Shown here one piece after another: positions 55,044 to 64,000 of a stretch of 64,000 nt of DNA. Source of the DNA: Megalonaias nervosa (lineage: Eukaryota > Mollusca > Bivalvia > Unionida > Unionidae); NCBI GenBank assembly GCA_016617855.1, contig JAECUM010009269.1, positions 1 through 64,000 of the forward strand, read 5' to 3'. The notes under the pieces are model-generated. The model searched no databases and had not been told where the DNA came from. It saw nothing but the letters and a program-made list of their open reading frames with translations. A program made the position numbers and the translations under genes. Position 1 is the first letter of the stretch. Every line of letters starts with the position of its first letter.

Positions 55044-55325
55044 ATGTTTGGAGAAATAAAATATCATCAGCGAGTTAATATACTAAATTATAAAGAATTA
55101 GCTGAAGCAATTCGAAATTGTTTATTTGGATATAATTTTTATTTTGTTGATGTTATGATAACATTAGGCGAATCCGACAAATTTTTATTAACTGCAGCAG
55201 ATAAAATAAAACTCGAGACAAATAAAATGATGACGTTACGATTTAATCGCGATGATGTTATGGAATTTAGTCATAATTGTCTTACTCAAAATGATATAGA
55301 AAATATTATTAATTATCGTATTTAA
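55044..55325 (+). CDS. Uncharacterised 93-residue protein, element B
   Basis: Intact frame MFGEIKYHQRVNILNYKELA onwards, start codon 38 bp from the divergent gene at 55005. It is rich in Asn, Phe and charged residues, with no signal peptide or known motif (VDVMITLGESDKFLLT in the middle). I find no counterpart in elements A or C. It overlaps the end of the HNH gene by 17 bp. Confidence 0.4.
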   Translation: MFGEIKYHQRVNILNYKELAEAIRNCLFGYNFYFVDVMITLGESDKFLLTAADKIKLETNKMMTLRFNRDDVMEFSHNCLTQNDIENIINYRI

Positions 55326-56128
55326 AATTAAATCTATCAAATGTCAACATCGACGTTGTTGATTTTCTTTTACCATCAGCTACAAATTTTACTGCTTGTG
55401 AATTAATTTTATGATATTTTCCCGCAGATGCTATTGATCTAAATTTCATTTCTTCATTAGTTTCTAAATTTATTGAAATAATTGATTTTGGATTTCTAAA
55501 ATTATTACCACCAGCATCTCCTCTTCTACTATTTTCTTTTGATGTTACCAAATCTAAATTTTCTAAACGATTATCGGTCTTAATTTTATTTATATGGTCG
55601 ATAACTAAACTATTAGGTATTAGTCCGTTGAAAGTTTCAAACACAAAACGGTGTGACATATAGTGAACAAAATTAGTTTTTATACCACATACCATTACAT
55701 GTAAATAACCATCTTTATCTAAACTTCCAACAATTTTTTTTTGTTCTTATATGTCTAATAATTCCCTTCTCATTTACCTCATATAAATCAAATACTGGAT
55801 GAGGTTGCAATTCATTTTGTAATGATAAATTTTCAATATTATCATCAGCAACTGCATCATTTGCTCTGTATACTCGTTGTCCTTCTGGAATATCGCCGCA
55901 AAACAAAGTATAAATAAAATCTTTTCTAAACATTTTAATTCTTTCTGCATTATCGCCTTTTACTGAAATCAACATACCAGCTGGTGTTGATATGCCAACA
56001 GATTTTTTAGATTTTATATTAATAACAGAACCAAGTGCATTTGCAGCGTATAAGTTGTACATCGGGTGAGCATGATAAGTTTCTTGCTCTTCCGCCGTCA
56101 TTCTGATATATCTCAAAATTTCTGTCAT
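55309..56128 (-). pseudogene. HNH homing-type endonuclease with NUMOD1, element B
   Basis: The first part (56128-55715) has two leader segments of the form HPMYNLYAANALGSVINIKS and HPVFDLYEVNEKGIIRHIRT, typical NUMOD4-like starts. A one-base shift at an A9 run (~55740) separates it from the second part, which reads SHRFVFETFNGLIPNSLVID, then HINKIKTDNRLENLDLVT, the HNH core. A NUMOD1 module follows (FRSIASAGKYHKINSQAVKF). It is probably a selfish endonuclease or an enzyme acting on element DNA. The NUMOD1 part resembles the protein encoded in the TIRs. It is divergent from pPolB with 78 bp between them. Confidence 0.75.
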
Positions 56129-56206
56129 TATACTATAAGGCTTTTCATATCTCTAATTAAAAATCTTAAAAAATTCAATTAAATATAAAATATTATTATA
56201 TATATA

Positions 56207-59200
56207 ATGTTAAAATTGCGAGATATTGCTAAAAAGAACATTATCAAATCAGAAAAAAATTGCTTCAGCATTTTCTAGTTACGACAACAGCTACAAACTT
56301 GATGATCAAATAATTTTAGCAAATTTTAGCTCCACAAATTTATTTAATATTTTACAGCCTGTTATATCGGAAGAACTTGCGGCTCATAAAAGTATCAAAC
56401 TTATAGTCCAATATCATACGAGTTTATCAAAGTTACACGCAGTTGAGGATGTATTTGATGTAATTTTTGAAGAAAAAAGTTTTGACAGCGAAATTTCGGA
56501 ACCATATTTAACAGCAAAATCAAGAAAAATATTAACTGGAACAAACATTGCCATGGTCGCCGATGAAATACATCAAGAAATAAACAAAACATTAGAAGAA
56601 TTTACTTCATCAGGATCAGGTTGGAAATTTGAAATGATAAAAGAAGTTTTATTTCACACAGCAAAATATAACGTACTTCACGGCAGCGGCGCTAATAGCG
56701 CTGGCTACGTCGATCTCCCTCAAAAAATTAAAAACAAAAAATGCTGTATTAATGTCAAAAACGATGATGACAAATGTTTTCAATGGTCTATTCTTTCTGC
56801 GATGTTTCCAAAAGAAAAAAATGCTGATCGAGTTAACAAGTATTTTCCGTACAAAGACGAACTAAATTTTTTAGGAATAACTTTTCCAGTAGCAGAAAAT
56901 CATATACCAAAGTTTGAAAACAAAACAGTATCTCAGTAAATGTTTTCGGACTAGATGAGCGAGAAAACGTTTACCCGAGATATATCTCAGAAAATGCTAC
57001 GCAAAATACAATAAATTTATTATTTTATCGAGGACATTATTGTTGGATAAAAAAACTTTAACGGACTAGTTGGCAAACAGTACAGTAAAAATAAAAATAA
57101 AAAATATTTCTGCTACCGCTGTTTGCTACCGCTGTTTGCACGGTTTTTATAGCGATGAAAAACTACAGAAGCATCTCAAATACTGTGTCAATGTTCAAAG
57201 AAAAAGTATGCCTAGCGAAAAAGAAAAAATATTAAAATTTAAAAATTATAATCATAAACTAAATATTCCTTTTGCTATTTACGCTGATTTCGAGTGTCTA
57301 CTTGTTCCTGTGGTAGGAGCAGAAAATAATTCGAATAAATCCAGTACTAGAAAAATACAACAGCCTATTCCTTACGGAGTAGCTTATAAAGTAGTTTGTT
57401 GCGCTAACGATAAATCTTCAACTCCGATAAAGTTATATAGAGGTGAAAATCCTGCCGTATGGCTATTAAAAAAATTTAATAGACGAAGTTAATAAAATTT
57501 CTAACAGATTACTTAAAACAGCTCCGATGAAAATAACGTCTAAACAGCAACTCGATTTTGATAAAGCAGTTAATTGTCATATTTGTGAAAAGTTGTTGGT
57601 AGACTCTAACGGAGCCCGTGATAAGGTGCGAGATCATTGTCATTTGACCGGCCAATATCGTGGAGCAGCTCATAGTAGTTGTAATTTAAAATTTCATGCT
57701 CCAGATTTTATTCCCGTAGTTTTACATAACTTTCGTGGCTATGACAGCCATATGATTGTAGAAGCTTTTGGGGATGAAAATATTAAAGCTAAACTAAAAT
57801 TAAATAACGTAATAAAATGTATTCCAAATAATTTTGAAAAGTATACGTCGGTGACGCTCGGTAAATTACGTTTTATTGACAGTCTGCAATTTATGGCAGC
57901 ATCATTAGATGAGCTTGTCAAAGGTTGCAGTAGTTTTAATAATCTGCAAAGTTGCTTCGGTGAAAACTATATCGATCTGACAAAAAAAGGTATATATCCG
58001 TACGAGTATCTCGACGATTGGAGCAGATTTGATGAAACTTCTCTACCTAGCAAAGATAAATTTTACTCGCAACTAAAAAACGAAAATATAACAGATGACG
58101 AATACAAATATGTGCAAGATATTTGGAATAAATTTAGTTGCAAAACATTTGGTGATTATCATGATCTATATTTGAAAACAGATGTATTATTGCTAGCAGA
58201 TGTTTTTGAGAGTTTTCGTCGGGTAAGCTATAGCAATTATGGATTAGACCCCTGTTGGTATTATTCCTCTCCAGGATTATCTTGGGACGCTCTACTAAAA
58301 ACGAGTAAAATAGAACTAGATCTTTTAACAGATGTTGATATGTTTAACTTTATTGAAAAAGGTATCAGAGGCGGAATTAGCGTTATACCAAAAAAATATG
58401 CAGCTGCTAATAACAAATACGTAAAAAATTATGATAAAAATCTCCCGTCGAGTTACATCATTTATCTGGACAATGTCAGAGCCAATGCCACACAGTGGAT
58501 TTCATTGGATAACACCAGATCAATTTCTTAAAGAAACTGAAAAAGATTTACCTAGAAAAATTAATATCGATTTTTCAGATATCTCATATTTTGTTGATCT
58601 AGATTATCCTAATTAGCTACACGATCTACATAATGATTATCCGTTTTGCGCAGAGTCAATGATGATTAATTTATAGTTTATTATCGCCTGAACAACGAGC
58701 AACGACGACATCAAAAAATTTGATTGTTAATAAGTTAGTTCCATATTTGTTAGATAAAAGAAATTATGTTATGCATTACAAAAATTTAAAACAAGCAGTA
58801 GATGCTGGACTAATTCTGAGAAAGGTCCACCGCGTGCTAAAGTTTAATCAGTCGAAGTGGATAGCAAATTATATTGACTTAAATACAAAACGTCGTGCTG
58901 TGGCTAAAACCAAATTTGAGAAAAACTTTTTCAAGTTGATGAACAACTCGGTGTTCGGTAAGACGATGGAAAATATTAGGAAAAGGGTCTCGATAGAAAT
59001 TGTCAATGATATAAGTCGCAGAAATAAATTAGTCAATGATGATGGTTTTGTTAGTATGAAAATATTTAGTGAAAATCTTGTTGCAATACAACGACGAAAG
59101 ACAAATTTAAAGTTAAATAAACCTATTTATGTTGGTGCAGCTGTACTTGATATATCAAAGTGGCTGATGTACGATTTTCACTATAATTTTACCAAAAGCA

Positions 59201-59702
59201 GTGGCCAGATTCAGAGTTGCTATTTACTGATAAAGATTCGCTAGTTTATAATATAAAATGTGAAGATGTCTATGAGGATATTTGCAATAATAAAAATCTG
59301 TTCGATTTATCAGATTATCCAGCATATAGTGGATTTCAAGATAATTCGAATAAAAAAGTTATTGGTAAAATGAAAGATGAGTTTATGTTTATGCCAGTTT
59401 GGGAATTTGTTGGACTAAAGAGCAAAATGTATGCTGTCAAATTAGATGACAATAAACTTACAAAAAAAGCAAAAGGTATTCCTCGAGAATATGTGAAAAA
59501 GATGATGAATTTTGACGATTTTAAAGCAGTGCTAAACAATAGCATCAGTTTTATCAAAACAAATGTTATCAGAACAAATCATCATAAACTTGAAACTGAT
59601 ACGATCATAAAACGGGGACTAAGTAATTTTGATGATAAAAGATATTGCAGTGACGGAATTAACACACTGGCGCTTGGACATTATACAAGTAATTTTGTCT
59701 AA
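56207..59702 (+). pseudogene. polB: Protein-primed DNA polymerase B (pPolB), element B
   Basis: Starts MLKLRDIAKKN at 56207 and shifts at an A7 run near 56250. Domains in order: the N-terminal Polinton block CCINVKNDDDKCFQWSI (~56740); exonuclease motif I YADFEC (~57280); a zinc/HNH-like insert CHICEKLL and RDHCHLTGQYRGAAH (~57570-57670); Exo II FRGYDSH (~57735); Exo III YLKTDVLLLADVFE (~58165); motif A at ~58460, where the Asp is present but the residues after it are missing through a small deletion; motif B KLMNNSVFGKTMENI (~58935); and motif C DKDSLVY (~59230), where DTDS is usual. Other breaks are at ~56940, ~57070, ~57490, a TAG at 58614, ~58680 and ~59205. It would replicate the linear element from a terminal protein. 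It is non-functional as read. Confidence 0.9.
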
Positions 59703-59767
59703 GCATTAGAAATAATGTTTGAAAATTTAACATTAGCAGATGGAGTTAATAGCAAAATAAAAAAATA

Positions 59768-60163
59768 ATGGTTAATAACCAACATTTATCATTTGAATTT
59801 AACGATGAAATTTCAGGCATTTGTTTTAGTAAATTTGACAGAATCAAACTCTCCCTTATCAAATCAGATGACAGCAAATACTTTAGTTATCTCGAAAGTT
59901 TACGAGACGAGCATGCATTAAAATATGACAATTTGCATAATCCGATAAGCCAATACCAGTATACAAAAATTAATATAGACCTAGATAGGTCGAAGGTTTA
60001 CGTGAAAGATAGTAAGTATCTTCTCGGTAAGATAGCGATGAAAGAACTATTTGAATGTCGTCGTAAAGTATCTGGTAGAATTAAATTCTATCTATATAAT
60101 CATGATAGCATGCTTTACTTAATAGCGAACGTAAAGATATTATTTGTTGGTCAAGAAATATAA
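59768..60163 (+). CDS. Uncharacterised 131-residue protein, element B
   Basis: Intact, start ATG 59768 (MVNNQHLSFEFNDEISGICF), 66 bp after pPolB. The composition is charged with Tyr-rich segments (KYFSYLESLRDEH, YQYTKINIDLDRSKVYVKDS). I recognise no motif, and no counterpart is visible in A or C. It is the last gene before the right subterminal repeats. Confidence 0.4.
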   Translation: MVNNQHLSFEFNDEISGICFSKFDRIKLSLIKSDDSKYFSYLESLRDEHALKYDNLHNPISQYQYTKINIDLDRSKVYVKDSKYLLGKIAMKELFECRRKVSGRIKFYLYNHDSMLYLIANVKILFVGQEI

Positions 60164-60500
60164 CTCTGTATACCATATCTGATTTTAAAAAGGGAGATAA
60201 TACTGTTCCAATCAAACATAGCATTTATATATTGTTTCGTATTTTTTTTTGCTAATGAAATATAATAGATTTGTAAATCTGATAGTATTTTAAGACTTAT
60301 AAATCCTGGTATCATTTCTGTATTTGTTAAAATAACTAGCAATTCGTCCTACTTAAATAACGTATTTACTATATATTCTCGCTTAAGTCTAACTGCGTAA
60401 TACAGAATATATTGATTATTTTTCTGCAGTAATGCGTCATTCAGGCAGTATCCTTGGCAACGGCCCATCTTCTGTCAAAGATAATTGTGTTGGTCGTAAT
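60164..60500. other. Spacer after the last element B gene
   Basis: A 63-residue minus-strand frame (60342-60151) is open but unconvincing. I see nothing else here. Confidence 0.35.
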
Positions 60501-60795
60501 TCAGGCAAGCATTAGGATATTCGTTTTTCTGTACAATATAAAATCAAAAATTATGTTTTTTCTCGATTCATTTATAATAATGTTTCAGAATTAGATATTT
60601 TAATTTAGCTTCGATTTATATATATAACATCTGTGTATTTCGTTCAGTCCACTCGTTAGTATCAGTGAAAAACGGCGATCTTATATAGTTTCAGCCTAGC
60701 ATTAGGATATTCGTTTTTCTGTACAACATAAAATCAAAAATTATGTTTTTTCTCGATTTATTTATAATAATGTTTCTAGAATTAAATAATATAAT
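60501..60795. repeat. ~100-bp direct repeat pair in the right subterminal region of element B
   Basis: 60503-60600 and 60693-60790 share GCATTAGGATATTCGTTTTT, CTGTACAA-ATAAAATCAAAA, ATTATGTTTTTTCTCGATT and TTTATAATAATGTTTC with few differences. Confidence 0.8.
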
Positions 60796-60879
60796 GTAAA
60801 TTTACGTGTTTTCAAAATCAGAAAATGAACGCTGTTCGGTAACTATATAATAACTTTTTTAACATATATATGTAATGAA

Positions 60880-60949
60880 GTCCGGTGGCCGATTGCTAAC
60901 GCGTTGGATTTTCATGCTCGAGGTCCGTGGTTCGATTCTCGTGACCGAC
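60880..60949 (+). other. tRNA-like sequence with pol III A and B boxes
   Basis: GTCCGGTGGCCGATTGCTAA holds an A box (TGGCCGATTG), and GGTTCGATTCT about 35 bp on is a good B box. The sequence ends GACCGAC. The T-arm and acceptor stems do not pair well, so it is not a functional tRNA gene. It is probably a tRNA-derived SINE head; the following ~190 bp (to the stem GGGGGAGTGTGC near 61100) would be its body. It lies inside element B. Confidence 0.5.
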
Positions 60950-61146
60950 AAATTGTCGGGCGAAAGGCGATTTGATGCCAAAATTTATTATTTAATGGGG
61001 CGTCAGCTAGCCCGTCTATTTTTCAATAGAAAATTTGTACACTGTCCCACCATGTCACTTGGTGGGTGTAATTTTGCACTCCCTGGGTGATTATGATGGG
61101 GGAGTGTGCAAAAATTTCTGTTGAAACAGAGAAGGCCCGTAGTATT

Positions 61147-61700
61147 GTCTTTAAGATAAGTTTATATGTAACTGTGCTGTCCTAGAGTTAAGTTCTTAGA
61201 ATTAAGTTTATATGTAACTGTGCTGTCCTAGAGTTAAGTTCTTAGAATTAAGTTTATATGTAACTGTGCTGTCCCTATAAATATATGTAAATACGTTCTG
61301 TAAATACTGTTACTGTAAATATGCTAATACGTTACTGTAAATACTGTTACTGTAAATATGCTAATACGTTACTGTAAATACTGTTACTGTAAATATGCTA
61401 ATACGTTACTGTAAATATGCTTGCTGTAAATACGCTACTGTAATTAAGATTCTGTGTTTTGTGCTGTCCTTAATTATGATATAATCATATGTATATAGTC
61501 ATAATCATATGTATATAATCATAATCATATGTATATAATCATCTTGAAACTGTAAATACTGTTACTGTAAATACGCTACTGTAATTAAGATTCTGTGTTT
61601 TGTGCTGTCCTTAATTAAGATATAATCATATGTATATAATCATATGTATATAATCATAATCATAATCATATGTATATAATCATCTTGAAACAGTCCTCAA
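61147..61700. repeat. Subterminal tandem repeats of element B (46-bp, 37-bp and longer units)
   Basis: 46-bp units (AAGTTTATATGTAACTGTGC, TGTCCTAGAG...) repeat ~2.5 times from 61157. 37-bp units (GTAAATACTGTTACTGTAAA, TATGCTAATACGTTACT) repeat ~3 times from ~61290. A longer unit with GATTCTGTGTTTTGTGCTGT and ATAATCATATGTATA blocks occurs twice, from ~61440. No such array lies beside the left TIR. Confidence 0.8.
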
Positions 61701-61715
61701 AGGGGACTATTATTT

Positions 61716-62018
61716 TTATTTTAAACAAATATTTATAGCTTTAGTAATATCATTATCAAATAAAATATCAACCATATTGTCAATAAATGTCATCACATCA
61801 TCTGCCCAACCCGCTATTCTCATATCATTTTCAGTCGCGAATAGCCACACCGACCCATATTTTGGTGATATATAATATCCAACTTTTTTAATACAATCGC
61901 TTATTATTTTAGTTTCTATACCAGTATAACTTGAGGCTGCTCTAATCGAATTAAATCTCTTACAAAATTTATTTGTCAGATCAAGTCCAACATGTCGGGT
62001 TGACTTATAGTGATACAT
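61716..62018 (-). CDS. TIR-encoded NUMOD1-like DNA-binding protein, right copy
   Basis: 100 residues, same as the left copy except for one visible substitution (GYYISPK here, GYHISPK on the left) and the last residues (AINICLK), because TIR identity ends just before the stop. It keeps the FNSIRAASSYTGIETKII module. Transcription runs into the element from both ends, so both copies point inward. Confidence 0.6.
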   Translation of the reverse strand: MYHYKSTRHVGLDLTNKFCKRFNSIRAASSYTGIETKIISDCIKKVGYYISPKYGSVWLFATENDMRIAGWADDVMTFIDNMVDILFDNDITKAINICLK

Positions 62019-62139
62019 TATATATAATATTTCATTTGTTTAATATGAAAATATGTCATAATATATTTATTTTAGAAGGGGTGGGGGTTTCTAACCTTAA
62101 GCCCTCTTTGAGCTCAAACCCTCACCCTTATCTACTACT
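61734..62139. repeat. Element B right terminal inverted repeat
   Basis: Inverse partner of 44796-45205. It ends CCCTTATCTACTACT, followed by the ACATT duplication at 62140-62144. Confidence 0.92.
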
Positions 62140-62144
62140 ACATT

Positions 62145-63620
62145 GACCTTCATTGGTTGCATGGGTGAACTACTAACACAGATGCATTCAGTTATCAAGT
62201 TGCATGACTGGAACATAAACAACACCCAATAAATCAAGTTCATTTGCAAAAGTGCAACAAAGTCACATACGCATAAAATATAGGTCACAAAGACATATTT
62301 TTGCAATAAGGGCGTAGTACTTACTAAGATACGCCCCTCATCAATTTTCATGATCCTATGAAGAAGAGTGTGCATGCCAAAAACTTACTGGGTCACGAGC
62401 AAAACGCAAAAACTTTAAAGTTAGTATAAGACAAATTATAGGTCACTATGAGATTCCTTTGTTGTAAGGGCACGGTACTAACGAACATACATATCATTCC
62501 TAACTTCACGATTCTATCAAGAACATTGTTCAAGAAATGACCATTAAAAATATTAATCCAAGTCAGTCCAGTGTAAAATATCGGCCACAATGATCTACTG
62601 CTTTAATGGGCGAGTAGTGTTCATCAAGATGCATCACCTCTCCAAGTTTTATGATTTCGTATAGAACAGCATATACACAGAGTGCAACAAATCCCAAGAA
62701 ACTTTGTGGCGAAGAGCTGAACACAACGCAAAACAACTTACGTCAGTATAATGTGAAATATAGTACACACTGGCATTTTCGTACTAGTTTGGTTCTAACT
62801 ATGATGTATTCAATCATTTGGTTTAATGATTCTAGCATGAACAATTAAAACAAAATTTAACCAAATTCAGAGAAGTGCGAAATATGGGCCACTGTGACCA
62901 ACGTTTGATATAAGGGTGTAGTATTCATCAAGATGAATTACCTCACCCAATTTTGTCATTCCATGCGTAATAATATGCACAAAAACGTACAGTAAGCCAT
63001 TAAAATGTGAAATATAAGTCACAATGACCTTTTATATTTTACGGTATAGTATTAATACAGATGCATACAGTCTTCCAGTCTGATTATCCTAATATGAATA
63101 GACAACAGAAGAGCCTTAAACTTAAAATACAAAATTAAATTTAAGTCAGTGAAGTTTGAAGTATGATCTACTTTTGTAATGAGAATATATTACTCGTCAA
63201 GATGCATCCCCCGACGACATTTTACGATTGCATGCATATTATAATGTATACAGGGTCAATTAAAAAAAAAAACACTATGCGAACGAAGCGCACAAGCTGA
63301 ACCTTAGACAGAAAAATATGAAAGGTAGGTTACAATTTTCTCTATTTGCCATAAGATTGTAATACTCACATTGGTTTATACCATCCTCTAGTTTGATGGC
63401 ACTAGCGTGAACAGAGCTTGATAAATAAACATAAAACAACAAAATGTAAATTCAAGTCAGTGAAGCGTGAAATTTGCATGTGACCTACTTTTGTGGTGAG
63501 TGTATATTACTCGTGAACCTGCATCCTGTTACCATGCTTCATGATTAAAGATATAACAGTATGTATGCAATGTGCAAAATAAAATCTGAACTGAGCGCAA
63601 AACGTACCAAAGGATGTAAA
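62145..63620. repeat. ~150-bp diverged tandem array
   Basis: About 9-10 degenerate units, each with a core like TAGGTCACAATGACC, then TTTG-AATAAGGG-GTAGTA, CATCAAGATGCATC-CCTC, AATTTTCATGATTCTATG, and AAGTCAGT-AAGTGTGAAATAT. Unit cores start near 62281, 62437, 62580, 62757, 62885, 63015, 63165, 63325 and 63477. Individual units are far diverged, so the array is old. It begins within a few bases of the right end of element B. Confidence 0.65.
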
Positions 63621-64000
63621 TACAATATGCATGTATTCCTACGTTAGTCCTCTTCGTTTGCTTTAAATGAGGCTGGTGTTAGAAATTCTAATGATCCGTT
63701 GACCAGCCTACTCACCTAGCTAGGTATGACCTCATTTTAGTTAGCTCGTCTCTGCAAAATTGAGAAAAGCTAATACATTACTAGATAGTTTTATATTTTG
63801 ACCCCCCCCCCATTTTTAAGGAAGAAGGGATGAGTCTAATTATCATAAGCCAAGCATTTATAAATTCACACAAAAGCTAAATCTGCAATGTGGTTTACAT
63901 TTACACTGAGTTCGGCTTGCAAATGACTTGATTTGTTTGGTGAGTACCTGTCACATTTAGACCAGCACTGGAGATCAAATGCGTAACTTGGGCTGCAAAT
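63621..64000. other. Gene-free stretch
   Basis: A poly-C run (~63802-63811) and no coding or repeat feature that I can support. Confidence 0.4.

Larger units (their letters stand above)
44796..62139. mobile_element. Polinton/Maverick-type (adintovirus-like) element B
   Basis: A 17,344-bp element with ~406-410-bp TIRs beginning AGTAGTAGTAGATAAGGG, flanked by ACATT at 44791-44795 and 62140-62144. It carries a full Polinton gene set: pPolB, integrase, packaging ATPase, protease, MCP, penton and several accessory genes. The ATPase and MCP frames are intact. Most other large genes have one to a few breaks, often at homopolymers, so the insertion is young, or part of the damage is sequencing error. 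Confidence 0.93.

Noticed and set aside
47982..58616. Alternative genetic code or selenocysteine use in element B
   Set aside because: Only a few in-frame stops occur, alongside many frameshifts, and intact genes end at ordinary stops. Decay explains them better.
60880..60949. Functional tRNA gene carried by element B
   Set aside because: The acceptor and T-arm stems have mismatches and no clean anticodon stem is seen.
44796..62139. Integrated adenovirus or bacteriophage
   Set aside because: The protease, pPolB and fibre repeats recall these, but the DDE integrase, TIR/TSD structure and A32-type ATPase together define a Polinton.

Overview
The window looks like intergenic DNA of an invertebrate animal genome. 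It is A+T rich, has no convincing host gene, and is packed with transposons, satellites and microsatellites. A lophotrochozoan such as a mollusc would fit, but that is inference. The dominant content is three separate Polinton/Maverick-type (adintovirus-like) elements, which are virus-like DNA transposons carrying capsid, packaging, integrase and polymerase genes.

Element A (7907-19946, 12.0 kb) is bounded by ~238-bp terminal inverted repeats (TIRs) and a 5-bp target duplication TGGAC. From left to right it holds a coiled-coil protein, a Gly/Ala-rich minor virion protein, the major capsid protein (MCP), a second hydrophobic virion protein, a protease stub, a tail-fibre-like protein, a penton fragment, and a large degraded replicase. 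That replicase has polymerase-like palm motifs, a superfamily 1 helicase and an HNH nuclease. Last come a minus-strand integrase, a minus-strand zinc-ribbon/phospholipase A2 protein, and the packaging ATPase. Every large gene is broken.

Element B (44796-62139, 17.3 kb) is the best preserved. It has ~406-410-bp TIRs, a 5-bp duplication ACATT, and a small NUMOD1-like ORF inside each TIR. It encodes a membrane protein and tail-fibre-like protein (minus strand), packaging ATPase, coiled-coil protein, penton, two Gly/Ala-rich virion proteins, MCP, a small basic pX-like protein, an adenain-type protease, a zinc-ribbon protein, a PLA2-integrase fusion with chromodomain, three uncharacterised small genes, an HNH/NUMOD1 endonuclease, and a protein-primed type B DNA polymerase (pPolB). 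Most breaks are one-base shifts at A/T homopolymers. Several in-frame stops and a small deletion in the polymerase are also present.

Element C (about 28.65-34.86 kb) is an older, fragmented, more GC-rich relative of B with the same gene order: MCP C-terminus, virion proteins, protease, zinc ribbon, PLA2-integrase, then pPolB. Its integrase is split by a 949-bp solo LTR with an ACTC target duplication.

The rest holds LTR retrotransposon pieces (LTR with gag start at 1-1611; LTR fragments at 22.3 and 26.3 kb; Ty3/Gypsy gag and RT remnants at 35.9-37.05 kb), non-LTR retrotransposon remnants (4.1-6.05 kb, 27.8 kb, and 37.6-39.3 kb on the minus strand), a tRNA-derived SINE (26.68 kb), and many satellites. 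These include a 77-bp array at 5.4 kb made from LINE coding sequence, a ~29-bp array at 20.1 kb, (TA)n tracts at 21.1 and 25.4 kb, a ~60-bp array at 44.1 kb, and a ~150-bp diverged array at 62.15-63.6 kb. In the Polintons the genes would work together as a virus-like programme: capsid proteins, protease and ATPase for virion assembly, PLA2 and fibre for entry, polymerase for replication, and integrase for insertion into the host genome.
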